Positions 43,199 to 52,784 of a stretch of 64,000 nt of DNA are shown here, one piece after another. The number at the start of each line of letters is the position of its first letter. Within the stretch, counting starts at the first letter, position 1. Both the position numbers and the translations under genes were made by a program. Location of the stretch: positions 558,001 through 622,000 of the forward strand of contig NZ_JALLGK010000001.1 in NCBI RefSeq assembly GCF_023072595.1. The letters are read 5' to 3'. The notes under the pieces were generated by a model. That model did no database searches and had not been told where the DNA came from. It saw only the letters and a program-made list of their open reading frames with translations. Origin of the DNA: Streptomyces sp. XM4193. GTDB lineage: Bacteria; Actinomycetota; Actinomycetes; Streptomycetales; Streptomycetaceae.

Positions 43199-44920
43199 TC
43201 ACTCCTCGCCGCCGCCGAACCGCTCGCGGTAACCGGCCAGGTCGTCCTCGGTCAGCTTGGCGAAGAGCACCGGCGGCACCGTGAACGGCGTACCGGCGGG
43301 GACCGCGTCCAGCGCCGCGGCCTGCTCGGCGCTCACCCAGGTCGCGTCGTCGGCCGGGAGGTCGAAGGCGTTGCGCATCGCCCGGGCGGCGGTCGGGATG
43401 TACGGCTCGGAGACCACCGAGTAGAGGTGGATGAGGTTCATCGCGGTGCGCAGGGTCAGTGCGGCGGCGTCCTGGTCGGTCTTGATCTCCAGCCAGGGAG
43501 CCTTCTCCTCCAGGTAGGAGTTGCCCGCGCTCCACAGCGAACGCAGCGCGTGCGCGGCCTTGCGGAACTGGAGCGCCTCCATGTGCTCCTCGTACTCCGC
43601 CAGCAGCCGGGAGATCTCGGTGCCCAACTGCCGCTCGGCCTCGCCCGTTTCGGCGCCGGCCGGCACCTCGTCGCCGAAGCGCTTGCGGGAGAAGGAGAGC
43701 ACGCGGTTGACGAAGTTGCCGAGGGTGTCGGCGAGGTCCTTGTTGACGGTGGCCGAGAAGAGCTCCCAGGTGAAGCTGGTGTCGTCCGACTCGGGTGCGT
43801 GCGCCATCAGGAAGTAGCGCCAGTAGTCGGCCGGCAGCAGCTCCAGCGCGGCGTCGGTGAAGATGCCGCGGCGCTGGGAGGTGGAGAACTTCCCGCCGTA
43901 GTACGTCAGCCAGTTGAACGCCTTGACGTAGTCGACGCGCTTCCACGGCTCCTGGGTGCCGAGCAGCGTCGCCGGGAACATCACCGTGTGGAAGGGGACG
44001 TTGTCCTTGGCCATGAACTCGGTGTAGCGCACGTCCGCCGCCGCGTCCCCGTACCACCAGGACGCCCAGTCGCGGTTCTCGTCGGGAGCGGAGTCCGCCC
44101 ACTCCTTGGTCGCCGCGACGTACTCGATCGGGGCGTCGAACCAGACGTAGAAGACCTTGCCCTCGGCGGCCAACTCCGGCCAGGTGTCCGCCGGTACGGG
44201 CACGCCCCAGTCCAGGTCACGGGTGATCGAACGGTCCTGGAGGCCCTCGGTGAGCCACTTGCGCGCGATGGAGGAGGCGAGCGTCGGCCACTCCTCGCCG
44301 ACCTCGTCGATCCACGCCTCGACCTCGCCGGCCAGCGCGGACTGGCGCAGGAAGAGGTGCTTGGTCTCGCGGACCTCCAGCTCGCTGCTGCCGCTGATGG
44401 CCGAGCGCGGCTCCAGCAGGTCCGTCGGGTCCAGGACGCGGGTGCAGTTCTCGCACTGGTCGCCGCGGGCCTTGTCGTAGCCGCAGTGCGGACAGGTGCC
44501 GACGATGTAGCGGTCCGGCAGGAAGCGGTCGTCGGCGACCGAGTACACCTGGCGGATGGCGCGCTCCTCGATGAAGCCGTTCCGGTGCAGGCTGCGGGCG
44601 ATGCGCTGGGTGATCTCGGCGTTCTGCGGGGAGGAGCTGCGGCCGAAGTGGTCGAAGGCGAGCCCGAAGCCGTCGTAGATCGCCTTCTGCGCCTCGTGCT
44701 GCTGGGCGCAGAACTCCGCGACCGGCAGTCCGGCCTCCTTGGCGGCGAGCTCGGCGGGGGTGCCGTGCTCGTCGGTGGCGCAGATGTACAGCGCCTCGTG
44801 GCCGCGCTGACGCAGGTAGCGCGTGTAGACGTCCGCCGGGAGCATGGACCCCACCATGTTGCCCAGGTGCTTGATCCCGTTGATGTAGGGAAGGGCGCTG
44901 GTGATGAGGTGTCGAGCCAT
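43199..44920 (-). CDS. metG: Methionyl-tRNA synthetase
   Basis: 573 residues from ATG 44920 (the frame remains open upstream but [20 protein letters not shown] is the family N-terminus). The HIGH-type motif is NGIKHLGNM, the zinc knuckle is CPHC...CENC (in [19 protein letters not shown]) and the KMSKS-type loop is [11 protein letters not shown]. The C-terminal helical anticodon domain is complete; the extra dimerisation domain of the E. coli enzyme is absent, as usual for this shorter form. Charges elongator and initiator tRNA-Met. Essential. Confidence 0.97.
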   Translation of the reverse strand: MARHLITSALPYINGIKHLGNMVGSMLPADVYTRYLRQRGHEALYICATDEHGTPAELAAKEAGLPVAEFCAQQHEAQKAIYDGFGLAFDHFGRSSSPQNAEITQRIARSLHRNGFIEERAIRQVYSVADDRFLPDRYIVGTCPHCGYDKARGDQCENCTRVLDPTDLLEPRSAISGSSELEVRETKHLFLRQSALAGEVEAWIDEVGEEWPTLASSIARKWLTEGLQDRSITRDLDWGVPVPADTWPELAAEGKVFYVWFDAPIEYVAATKEWADSAPDENRDWASWWYGDAAADVRYTEFMAKDNVPFHTVMFPATLLGTQEPWKRVDYVKAFNWLTYYGGKFSTSQRRGIFTDAALELLPADYWRYFLMAHAPESDDTSFTWELFSATVNKDLADTLGNFVNRVLSFSRKRFGDEVPAGAETGEAERQLGTEISRLLAEYEEHMEALQFRKAAHALRSLWSAGNSYLEEKAPWLEIKTDQDAAALTLRTAMNLIHLYSVVSEPYIPTAARAMRNAFDLPADDATWVSAEQAAALDAVPAGTPFTVPPVLFAKLTEDDLAGYRERFGGGEE

Positions 44921-45148
44921 TGCGGCTGCTCCCAAGTCGTTACCGTCAGTGATCAGTTGTGGCCGAACGGCCGCATTTATGGTATCCGAGCCGTGCCCGC
45001 GACCGCGCCGCGGTTTCGCGGCGGGCGGGGCCGGGAGCGCCGGGCCTCGGCGTTCGCGGGCGGCCGCACGTGCGAGTACGGCAACGGGCGGCGCACGCAC
45101 CGGAGATCGGTGCGCACGCCGCCCGTGCCGGCCCGCCGGATCAGCGGA

Positions 45149-46774
45149 TCATGCGTGGATCTGAGCCTCCCGAACGGCTTCCAGCCACTGCGGGAACTCC
45201 TCGGTCAGCGCGTCGTAGAGCTCCGCGTCGGAGAGCGAGCGCGGCTCCAGACCGGCGTGGAAGAAGCCCGCGTTGTCCACCGCGCGCCGCTCCGGCACCG
45301 GCAGGCCGGAGTCCAGCTTGCGCAGGAAGTTCAGGCCGGCCGACTTCGGGTCGCCGAAGCCGATGAACTGCCAGAACAGCGGCTTGCTCGCCGCGTCGCA
45401 CAGCGCCTTCTCGGCGGCGGCGCGGCTGGTGGGCGCACCGTCCGTCTGGAAGATGACCAGCGCCGGGTCGGTGGCGCCGGACTGCTCGTAGTGCTCGATG
45501 ACCGCCTCGACCGCACGGTGGTAGTTGGTGCGGCCCATGTGCCCGTAGGAGGCGTGGAGTTCCTCGACCCGGCCGCTGTAGTTCGTCAGGTCGATCTCGT
45601 CGCTGCCGTCGATCTCGGTCGAGAAGAAGACCACCGGCACCGTGCCGTCGTCGTCCAGGTGGGCCGAGAGCCCGAGGACCTGCTCGGCGAGGTGCTGGAC
45701 CGTACCGTCCTTGTAGTACCTGCGCATCGAGCCGGAACGGTCGAGCACGAGGTAGACGGCGGCCCGCTGACCGGCGATGCCGCGCTTCTCCAGCGAGACG
45801 GCGGCGGCCTTGTACAGGCTGATCAGCCCGGGCGCCGTGGCCGTGACCTTCTCCAGCGAGACGGCGGCGGTGGCGTTCTCCGAGGTCTCGGTGGTGGCCC
45901 GGGTGGTCGCCTCGGTCGGCTCGCTGGCCTGGTGCGGAACGGTCGCGGTGCGCGGCTCCGCAGCCTCCCGGGGCTCCGGGGCCTCCTGGGGCTCCGCAGT
46001 CTCCTGGGCCTCCTGGGTGCCGGTCTCCGGTTCGACGGTCTCCGGCTTCGCGGCCTGCGCGGCCTCGGGCTGGGCGGCCTCGGGCTGTGCGTCCGCGGAA
46101 CTCGCGTCCGCGGCCGGTGCCTTCGTGTCCGCCGTCTCCGGCTTGTCGACGTCGTTCGTGTCGTCGTTCGCGTCGGAGTCGGAGTCGGAGTCGGAGTCGG
46201 CAGTGGTGTCGGCCGCCGGTGTGTCGGTTGCCGCGCTCGCGGCTGCCGGGCGGGTCGGCTCGACGGTGCCGAGGTCGGGCGACTCCTCGTGGCCGGCGCC
46301 GGCCACGGAGTCCAGGAAGTCCGCCGAGGTCGTACGGCCGGAGGAGCTGACGCCCTCCGAACCGCCGTTCTCCGAACGGGCGTCGTCCGCCGCGAAACGT
46401 GGCGACGGTACGCGGTTGTCGTCCTCGTCGTCCTCGTCGTCCCGGTTCTCCGCCGAACTCGGCGAGGTGGCGGGGGAGTCCGTACGGTCCGCCGGCTCCG
46501 TCGAGGCCGCCGGGGCCTTCTCGTCCGAGGCGTCCGAGGCGTCCGAGGCGTTCGCCGTGTCAGCCGTGTCAGCCGTGTCCGTCGCTTCCGGGGCCGGGCT
46601 GTCTGCCGCGGCGGTCGCGCCGGTCCCGGCGGGCCGGTCGGTGGTGGGATCGGTGTCGTTCTGGTCCTTCGCAGTCTGCGGTACTGCGTGCTGCTCAGCC
46701 GGCGAGGGCTCCGGCTCCCGTTTCGGTTCCGCCGAGCGGCCGAAGAGATTCCGCAGGAGACTCCTTATACCCAT
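45149..46774 (-). CDS. VWA-domain protein with long acidic linker (TerF/TerY-like)
   Basis: 541 residues from ATG 46774. A short amphipathic N-terminus (MGIRSLLRNLFGRSAEP) is followed by ~290 residues of disordered Asp/Ser/Ala/Glu text with repeats (SDSDSDSDAND, PEAAQPEAAQ), then SLEKVTATAPGLISLYKAAA and a VWA domain (about 338-541) with intact MIDAS DRSGSM (D345, S347, S349), GRTNYHRAVEAV (Thr-type) and VIFQTDGAP (Asp). VWA proteins of this C-terminal type occur in ter (tellurium-stress) systems. Cytosolic. A TerB gene sits 3.8 kb away, so a shared stress function is possible but not shown. Confidence 0.85.
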   Translation of the reverse strand: MGIRSLLRNLFGRSAEPKREPEPSPAEQHAVPQTAKDQNDTDPTTDRPAGTGATAAADSPAPEATDTADTADTANASDASDASDEKAPAASTEPADRTDSPATSPSSAENRDDEDDEDDNRVPSPRFAADDARSENGGSEGVSSSGRTTSADFLDSVAGAGHEESPDLGTVEPTRPAAASAATDTPAADTTADSDSDSDSDANDDTNDVDKPETADTKAPAADASSADAQPEAAQPEAAQAAKPETVEPETGTQEAQETAEPQEAPEPREAAEPRTATVPHQASEPTEATTRATTETSENATAAVSLEKVTATAPGLISLYKAAAVSLEKRGIAGQRAAVYLVLDRSGSMRRYYKDGTVQHLAEQVLGLSAHLDDDGTVPVVFFSTEIDGSDEIDLTNYSGRVEELHASYGHMGRTNYHRAVEAVIEHYEQSGATDPALVIFQTDGAPTSRAAAEKALCDAASKPLFWQFIGFGDPKSAGLNFLRKLDSGLPVPERRAVDNAGFFHAGLEPRSLSDAELYDALTEEFPQWLEAVREAQIHA

Positions 46775-46969
46775 GGGGAGTGCGCCTTTCGATCAGATGC
46801 GTGCGCTGGGCGGTTCGGCAAGAGTAGAGGTCGATCACGGCGGATACCGCATCGGCCACAGCTTCCCGGGTTTCATGCTGCGTTCACCGAAGAGTTGTCC
46901 ACGGGACGGTCCTGACCAATAACTTCACGCCCCGTATGGATGTGATGGCGTACGGATCTGGAGGGGCCC

Positions 46970-49045
46970 ATGCGCAAGCTGCTTCCGCTGATTAGTCAGC
47001 ACCCTAGTGGTGGACGCTCTGCAATGACCTGTCACTACCGGTGTGGTGACGCTTGTTTCAAGGAAGTGCCCAACAAGAGTGACAACTCGTACTTCGGCGA
47101 CATTGTCGCCGGGGCGCTGTCGCGCCGCTCGATGCTGCGCGCCGGCGCGGTGGCTACGGTCGCGGTCGCCGGTGGTGCGGCGCTGAGCGGTTGCTCGACG
47201 GCGGGCGCGGCGCCGGTGGAGAAGGCGGGCGCGGCCGGCCGGCCGGGCAGGCCGGACGGTGCAAAGGGGCTGCGTTTCCGACCCGTTGAGCCCAACACCA
47301 AGGATGCGGTGACCGTACCGTCCGGTTATGACCAGAATTTGGTCATCCGTTGGGGCGACCCCATTCTGCGCGGCGCGCCGGACTTCGACGCCGACAAGCA
47401 GTCCGCCAAGGCACAGGCGGGCCAGTTCGGTTACAACAATGACTTCCTCACTCTGCTTCCTCTTCCGGGCGAGCACGGTCGCCAAGTTCTCTTCGCGAAC
47501 CACGAGTACACCAACGAAGAGATCATGTTCCGGGGATACGACCCGGAGAAGCCGACCAAGGAGCAGGTCGAGATCGCCCAAGCGGCGCACGGTCTGAGTG
47601 TCGTGGTGGTGCAGGAGGAGCGAAAGACCGGAAAGCTGAAGGCAGTTCCCCGGCACAAGCTGAACCGTCGTTTCCACAGCCGGACGGAGTTCAGGCTGAC
47701 CGGCCCCGCGGCCGGTTCCGAACTCCTGCGCACCTCGGCCGACCGCACCGGCACGAAGGTGCTCGGTACCTTCAACAACTGCGCCGGCGGCACCACGCCC
47801 TGGGGCACGGTGCTCTCCGGCGAGGAGAACTTCAACCAGTACTTCGGCAACCTCGACAAGGTGACCGACGCCGAGGCCGCCGCGCGGCTCAAGCGATACG
47901 GCTTCGAGGAGGGCGCCACCGCCCGCCGCTGGGAGGAGTTCGACACCCGCTTCGACCTGGCGCGGGAGCCCAACGAGGCCAACCGGTTCGGCTGGGTCGT
48001 CGAGGTCGACCCGTACGACCCGGACTCGACCCCCGTCAAGCACACGGCGCTCGGCCGCTTCAAGCACGAGGGCGCCGAGCCGCAGCTGACCGCCGACGGC
48101 CGCCCGGTCGTCTACAGCGGTGACGACGAGCGCTTCGACTACATCTACAAGTTCGTCTCCAACAAGCGTGTGCGCAAGGGCAGGTCACGCGCCGACCGCG
48201 CGCACAACATGACGCTGCTGGACGACGGCACGCTCTACGTCGCCAAACTCACCGGCGACAGCCCGAAGAAGGAGATCGACGGCTCCGGAAAGCTGCCGAG
48301 CGACGGGGAGTTCGACGGTACGGGCGAGTGGATCCCGCTGGCGAGCGGCGACGAGTCGTTCGTCGACGGCATGACGGCCGAGGAGGTCTACCTCTTCACC
48401 CGCCTGGCCGGTGACAAGGTCGGTGCCACCAAGATGGACCGCCCCGAGGACGTCGAGCCGAGCCCCCGCACCGGCCGGATCTACGCGGCGCTCACCAACA
48501 ACACCGCGCGCGGCGTGGACGACGGCGCGGGCCCCGACGAGGCCAACCCGCGCATCGAGAACAAGCACGGCCACGTTCTGGAGATCGCCGAGAACTGGGA
48601 CGACCCGTCCTCCGACGGCTTCGTCTGGCGCCTCTTCCTGGTCTGCGGCGACCCCGAGGACGAGTCGACGTACTTCGCGGGCTACCCCAAGGACAAGGTC
48701 TCGCCGATCTCCTGCCCGGACAACCTCACCTTCGACCCGTACGGCAACCTGTGGATATCCACCGACGGCAACGCCCTCGGCAGCCACGACGGCCTGTTCG
48801 GCGTCGCCACGGCGGGTGAACGCCGCGGTGAGGTCAAGCAGTTCCTGACCGTTCCCAAGGGCGCGGAGACCTGTGGGCCGATCGTTCAGGAGGACCGGGT
48901 CCTGGTCGCCGTGCAGCACCCGGGCGAGCTGGACGACGCCTCCGCGGAGAAGCCCGGCTCCCGGTGGCCGGACGGCCCCGGAAAGATCAACCGGCCGTCG
49001 GTCGTGGCGGTCTGGCGCAAGGACGGCCGACGCATCGGCGTCTGA
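46970..49045 (+). CDS. PhoX-family alkaline phosphatase, Tat-exported
   Basis: 691 residues from ATG 46970. Tat signal with twin Arg at 52-53 (SRRSMLRAGAVATVAVAGGA) and a following LSGC that could be lipidated (C75). PhoX/DUF839 marks include NNCAGGTTPWGTVLSGEENF, EVDPYDPDSTPVKHTALGRF, VVYSGDDERFDYIYKFVS and the Cys-containing SPISCPDNLTFDPYGNLWIS. PhoX enzymes bind Ca and Fe and release phosphate from organic esters outside the cell during phosphate limitation, usually under PhoP control. A degenerate GTTCACC-like repeat lies 70-90 bases upstream but with the wrong period for a PHO box. Confidence 0.92.
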   Translation: MRKLLPLISQHPSGGRSAMTCHYRCGDACFKEVPNKSDNSYFGDIVAGALSRRSMLRAGAVATVAVAGGAALSGCSTAGAAPVEKAGAAGRPGRPDGAKGLRFRPVEPNTKDAVTVPSGYDQNLVIRWGDPILRGAPDFDADKQSAKAQAGQFGYNNDFLTLLPLPGEHGRQVLFANHEYTNEEIMFRGYDPEKPTKEQVEIAQAAHGLSVVVVQEERKTGKLKAVPRHKLNRRFHSRTEFRLTGPAAGSELLRTSADRTGTKVLGTFNNCAGGTTPWGTVLSGEENFNQYFGNLDKVTDAEAAARLKRYGFEEGATARRWEEFDTRFDLAREPNEANRFGWVVEVDPYDPDSTPVKHTALGRFKHEGAEPQLTADGRPVVYSGDDERFDYIYKFVSNKRVRKGRSRADRAHNMTLLDDGTLYVAKLTGDSPKKEIDGSGKLPSDGEFDGTGEWIPLASGDESFVDGMTAEEVYLFTRLAGDKVGATKMDRPEDVEPSPRTGRIYAALTNNTARGVDDGAGPDEANPRIENKHGHVLEIAENWDDPSSDGFVWRLFLVCGDPEDESTYFAGYPKDKVSPISCPDNLTFDPYGNLWISTDGNALGSHDGLFGVATAGERRGEVKQFLTVPKGAETCGPIVQEDRVLVAVQHPGELDDASAEKPGSRWPDGPGKINRPSVVAVWRKDGRRIGV

Positions 49046-49322
49046 ACCGGACGAGCCGGTGATCCGGCACGGTGATCCCGTGCGGTGATCCGGCGCGGCG
49101 GTCGGGGCGGCGCGTGAGGCGCGGAGCCCGACCGCCGCGCGTCGCGTCCCGGCGAGGTGTCGCGGGCGTACGGGCAGCGGTGCGGCGTCCGGGCGTGGGC
49201 GCGTCGCGGATGTGCGGCCGTGGGCCGGGGTGCGCCGCCGCCGGCGCGGTGGGCGGCGCGCGGGTCAGCCGTATGGCGGACGCCGGTGTGCGGCGCGGTG
49301 CGGGGGCCGCAAGCCTGGCCGC

Positions 49323-50417
49323 ATGGGAGCGCGCAGGGTTGACGAGGACACCCGTACGGCGGGGCGGCACCGGGAGAGCGGGCGTCGCTCCGGCGGGCTC
49401 CTTGGCGGGGCGGTGACCCCCAGAGCCGCGTTGCTGATGCTCGGGGTGCTGCTCCTCCAACTCGCCTTCGTGGCCTCCTACATCGGCGCCTTCCACCGGC
49501 CCGACCCGCAGCGCGTCCCGATCGACGTCGTCGCCCCGGACCGGTCCCGGCCGGAGCTGGAACGCCGGCTCGACGCGCTGGACGGACGGCCGCTGGACGT
49601 CGTGCGCGGCACCTCCGACCGGGAGAGCGCCGAGCGGCGGCTGCGGCAGCGCGAGGTGGACGGGGTCTGGGTCGTGGACCCGGGCGGGCGCACCGACACC
49701 CTGCTGGTCGCCGGCGCGGCCGGCGCCTCCACCGCGCAGGCGCTGGAGGAGGTGTTCGAACGCGTCCAGCGGGAGGAGAACCGAGAGCTGCGCACCGAGG
49801 ACCTGGTGCCGGCGCGCACCGGCGACAGTCGTGGCCTCTCGGCGTTCTACCTGGCGATCGGCTGGTGCGTGGGCGGCTATCTGAGCGCGGCCGTACTGGC
49901 GATGAGCTATGGCGCACGTCCCAGCACCGTCCGCAGGGCCGGGGTGCGGTTGGCGGCGGTCGTGGTCTACTCGCTGCTCGCCGGGCTCGGCGGGGCGCTG
50001 ATCGCCGGACCGCTGCTGGACGCGCTGCCGGGCGGTGTGCTGCCGATGGCGGGCCTCGGTGCGCTGACGGTCTTCGCGGTGGGCGCCGCGACGCTGGCGC
50101 TCCAGTCGCTGGCCGGCACGGTGGGAATCGGACTGGCGATCCTCCTCGTCGTCGTCCTCGGCAACCCCAGCGCGGGCGGCGCGTACGGCGGTCCGCTGCT
50201 GCCGACGTTCTGGCGGGAGATCGGTCCGCTGCTGCCGACCGGCGCCGCCACCTGGAGCGCGCGGTCGATCGCGTACTTCCAGAACGCGGCGCTGGGCGGG
50301 CCGCTGCTGGTGCTGGGCGCGTGGGCTGCCGCGGGCGTCGTGCTGACGCTGCTGTTCACCCTGCGGCACCGCAGACGGGCGCGTGAGGATGAGCTGAAGC
50401 CGTCCTGGGCGCGCTGA
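49323..50417 (+). CDS. Multipass membrane protein, ABC-2/YhgE-like
   Basis: 364 residues from ATG 49323 (a GTG at 49413 is possible). One helix near the N-terminus (LLMLGVLLLQLAFVASYIGAF), a ~130-residue outer domain (VPIDVVAPDRSRPELERRLD, VDGVWVVDPGGRTDTLLVAG), then five helices and a basic C-terminus. This is the layout of DUF3533/YhgE-Pip-like ABC-2 permease relatives, which occur with or without an ATPase; none is encoded here. Function unknown. Confidence 0.78.
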   Translation: MGARRVDEDTRTAGRHRESGRRSGGLLGGAVTPRAALLMLGVLLLQLAFVASYIGAFHRPDPQRVPIDVVAPDRSRPELERRLDALDGRPLDVVRGTSDRESAERRLRQREVDGVWVVDPGGRTDTLLVAGAAGASTAQALEEVFERVQREENRELRTEDLVPARTGDSRGLSAFYLAIGWCVGGYLSAAVLAMSYGARPSTVRRAGVRLAAVVVYSLLAGLGGALIAGPLLDALPGGVLPMAGLGALTVFAVGAATLALQSLAGTVGIGLAILLVVVLGNPSAGGAYGGPLLPTFWREIGPLLPTGAATWSARSIAYFQNAALGGPLLVLGAWAAAGVVLTLLFTLRHRRRAREDELKPSWAR

Positions 50418-50619
50418 ACCGCGTACGCGGCGGGGAACCGCGCACGCGGGCGGGGAGCCGCGTACGCCGGGTCGTGCCGGACGGGACTGAGGCCCGCCGA
50501 GAACGGCCCCGGGTGGGTCGGTATTCGGCCACGCCCGGGGTGCGGGCGCCGCGAGTTGGTAGCTTCCGAGGAGACGGAGCGGGCCGAGGAGTCCGTTCAC
50601 CGAGCCGAGGGAGAGCCAG

Positions 50620-51075
50620 ATGGCGCTGTGGGACCGGATCAAGGAATCCGCATCGACGATGCAGTCTCAACTCAACGAGAAGAAGAACGAGTTGAAGAGC
50701 GGCGGCTTCCGTGACGCGAGCATGGCCATGTGCGCGCTGGTGGCCGCCGCCGACGGTTCGATCGACCCGGCGGAGCGTCAGCGGGTCTCCGCGCTGATCG
50801 CGAGCAACGACGTTCTCCGCAACTTCCCGCCGCAGGACCTGCAGAGCCGTTTCGACGACAACTGCCAGAAGCTGACCGCCGACTACGAGCTCAACAAGGT
50901 CGAGCTGATGCAGATCGTCGGCAAGCTGGAGAAGAAGCCCACCGAGGCGCGTGCGGTCGTCCAGATCGGCATCGTCATCGGCGGTGCGGACGGCGACTTC
51001 GACCAGGACGAGCGTGCGGTCGTCAGGGAGGCCTGCTTCGCGCTCGGCATCCCGCCGCACGAGTTCGACCTGTGA
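50620..51075 (+). CDS. TerB-family tellurite resistance protein
   Basis: 151 residues from ATG 50620 (RBS GAGGGAGAG). The TerB fold is clear: ALVAAADGSIDPAERQRVSA (metal-binding D-G-x-I-x-x-x-E) and its repeat IGIVIGGADGDFDQDERAVV. TerB is a small cytosolic protein of ter stress systems that associates with membrane and phage/colicin resistance functions. No terC/terD homologs are adjacent; isolated terB genes are frequent in Streptomyces. Confidence 0.92.
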   Translation: MALWDRIKESASTMQSQLNEKKNELKSGGFRDASMAMCALVAAADGSIDPAERQRVSALIASNDVLRNFPPQDLQSRFDDNCQKLTADYELNKVELMQIVGKLEKKPTEARAVVQIGIVIGGADGDFDQDERAVVREACFALGIPPHEFDL

Positions 51076-51207
51076 GCACGGCCCCCCGTCCGTAGCGTGT
51101 GAGGGGAACACCCCGTGCGCCGCGCCCCGTTCGGGCCGGCGGCGCGGGGTGTTCGCGTTCGACGGACGTCTCGGGTGCGCGCGGACCGCGGCCGGTCGGA
51201 AGGCCGG

Positions 51208-51627
51208 TCAGGAGAGGTCGAAGAACGAGCCGGTCATCGTGAGGCCGAGATCGTCGCCGAGGTGTGCGAAGAAGGCGAACAGCATCAGCGCCGCCCCCGC
51301 GAGCGCGAGATCCTTCTGGAAGTGCAGGGTCTCGGCCGTCTTCGCCCCGGGGTCGCTCTGGGCCCAGAAGTTGTGCATCAGCACTGCCGTCGGCAGCAGG
51401 AACAGCACGAGCAGCAGCGCTCCCAGGTCCGGCCAGATGCCGAGCAGCAGACTCAGCCCGGCGACCAGTTGCAGCAGACCGCTGCCGATCACCGCGAGCC
51501 TCGCCGCGGGGACTCCCTTGGCCGCGGCGTACTGCGCCATGTCCCCGCTCTTGGTCAGATGCCCGACGGCCGATCCCAGGAAGAGCGGGACGAAGAGAAG
51601 CCGTCCGATCAGTACGAGTACATCCAT
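51208..51627 (-). CDS. DoxX-like membrane protein
   Basis: 139 residues from ATG 51627 (GGAGG ahead). Four helices (VLIGRLLFVPLFLGSAVGHL, LLQLVAGLSLLLGIW, LLLVLFLLPTAVLMHNFWA, LALAGAALMLFAFFAHLG) of the DoxX/SURF4 group, with VGHLTK replacing the more usual HG motif. Unknown activity. Distinct from the DoxX at 15538. Confidence 0.83.
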   Translation of the reverse strand: MDVLVLIGRLLFVPLFLGSAVGHLTKSGDMAQYAAAKGVPAARLAVIGSGLLQLVAGLSLLLGIWPDLGALLLVLFLLPTAVLMHNFWAQSDPGAKTAETLHFQKDLALAGAALMLFAFFAHLGDDLGLTMTGSFFDLS

Positions 51628-51916
51628 CACGTCCTCCGGCGGTGCGGCGTCGACCGGTTCGGGCGCTTTCGCGCCTCTTCCAGCGTAGGCCGCTTCACCG
51701 AGCCCCGCAGCGCGGCGTCGTCCCAGGTCAGCGGTGATGGGACGGCGCGGGACGCGGCGTACGGGGTGCGGGCGCGGAACCACCGACGGAGGCACGGACG
51801 GGTGCGGACAGGCGGGTCGACGGACGGGTGCGGAAACGCGGATGCGGAAACTCGGACGGCGGGTGGACGCGAACACCCCCGTGTTCCGCGTCCGCCCGCC
51901 GTCCGGCGACCCCGGG

Positions 51917-52438
51917 TCAGCCGAAGAAGTGCTTGTCCCCGGCGGTGTTCACCGCGAGGTGGTACGCGGCGGCTGCCGTGTTGCACAGCTTGAGCGGGTT
52001 GCCCTTCTTGTACTTGGTCTTGCAGGCGCGGCGCATCTCCGCCTTGAAGCGGGCGTCGATCCAGTTCTTCGCCGTCCTGGTGGGGTCGAGCTTGAGCCCC
52101 TTGGTGGCGGAGCCGAAGTTGCGGTAGCCGAAGTCGTGCTGGTTGCAGGAGCTGGTGAAGGTCTTCATGTACGGCGCGTAGCCGGTGGGCACCGAGCAGC
52201 CGTTGTTCGTCCAGTTGAAGGGCTTGACCTTCTTCAGTCCGGCGAACTGGGTGTGGCTGAGGTTCATGTATCCCCTCGCCACGCTCAGGTTCGAGCGCGC
52301 CGAACTCTGGCTGCTCGCGGTGCTCTTCTCCGCGAGGGGTGCTGCGACTGCCGGGGCGGCGGTGAGCAGACCTCCGCCGAGTGCGGCCGAGGCGGCGACC
52401 GCCACGGCCGCGACCGTGGTTCTGAACGTCCTGCGCAT
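51917..52438 (-). CDS. Secreted prokaryotic phospholipase A2
   Basis: 173 residues from ATG 52438. Sec signal peptide (TVAAVAVAASAALGGGLLTA, cleavage near AVAAP). The catalytic dyad is in SSCNQHDFGYRNFG (C98, H101, D102, Y105), the C-x-x-H-D-x-x-Y motif of bacterial PLA2, with a Ca-binding loop candidate FNWTNNGCSVP and paired Cys (C81/C98 and two later). Hydrolyses the sn-2 ester of phospholipids outside the cell, Ca-dependent, as in the S. violaceoruber enzyme; length is slightly longer at the mature N-terminus. Confidence 0.92.
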   Translation of the reverse strand: MRRTFRTTVAAVAVAASAALGGGLLTAAPAVAAPLAEKSTASSQSSARSNLSVARGYMNLSHTQFAGLKKVKPFNWTNNGCSVPTGYAPYMKTFTSSCNQHDFGYRNFGSATKGLKLDPTRTAKNWIDARFKAEMRRACKTKYKKGNPLKLCNTAAAAYHLAVNTAGDKHFFG

Positions 52439-52784
52439 GGGCGTACTCCCGTGGGTGGTGTACGGCGGTGGCGGCCGGCCCGGGTGCGTGGGGCGGCCGT
52501 CGTACGAGTCCGTGCGGCGGCCGTTGTCCGTGGCCGTGTCCTCAAGACGCCCTCACTGTGCGGAAATTGGGGGGACCGCCACCAGCCCGATGCCGCCGCG
52601 CTGGGACGACCGCCGTCCGCAGCGGGCGTGATCTGCGGTTTCGGGCCTTGTCCCAGCCCCGCCGTGGGACGCTGTGGGACGGGTGGGGCGGCGCTGGACC
52701 CGGTGCCGTTCCGGGCGGAGCTGTCGATCTCCGCGCCCGGCACTGCTAGACATGAGCGGAACGTTGGACCTACCGGGGCGTGGG
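52439..52784. other. Divergent intergenic region
   Basis: Between the phospholipase and the third membrane XRE gene. GTGGGAC occurs three times (52660-52690), and TAGACA just before 52752 could be a -10 element. No gene supported. Confidence 0.45.

Noticed and set aside
46871..46901. PHO box upstream of phoX
   Set aside because: GTTCACC followed by GTTGTCC repeats with a 12-bp, not 11-bp, period and poor match; not strong enough to list.
43115..46915. Plus-strand open frame of 1266 codons
   Set aside because: Shadow of metG and the VWA gene; its content is low-complexity reverse-strand text.
45149..51075. Tellurium-resistance (ter) gene island
   Set aside because: TerB and the VWA protein are 3.8 kb apart with unrelated genes between and no terC/terD/terZ.
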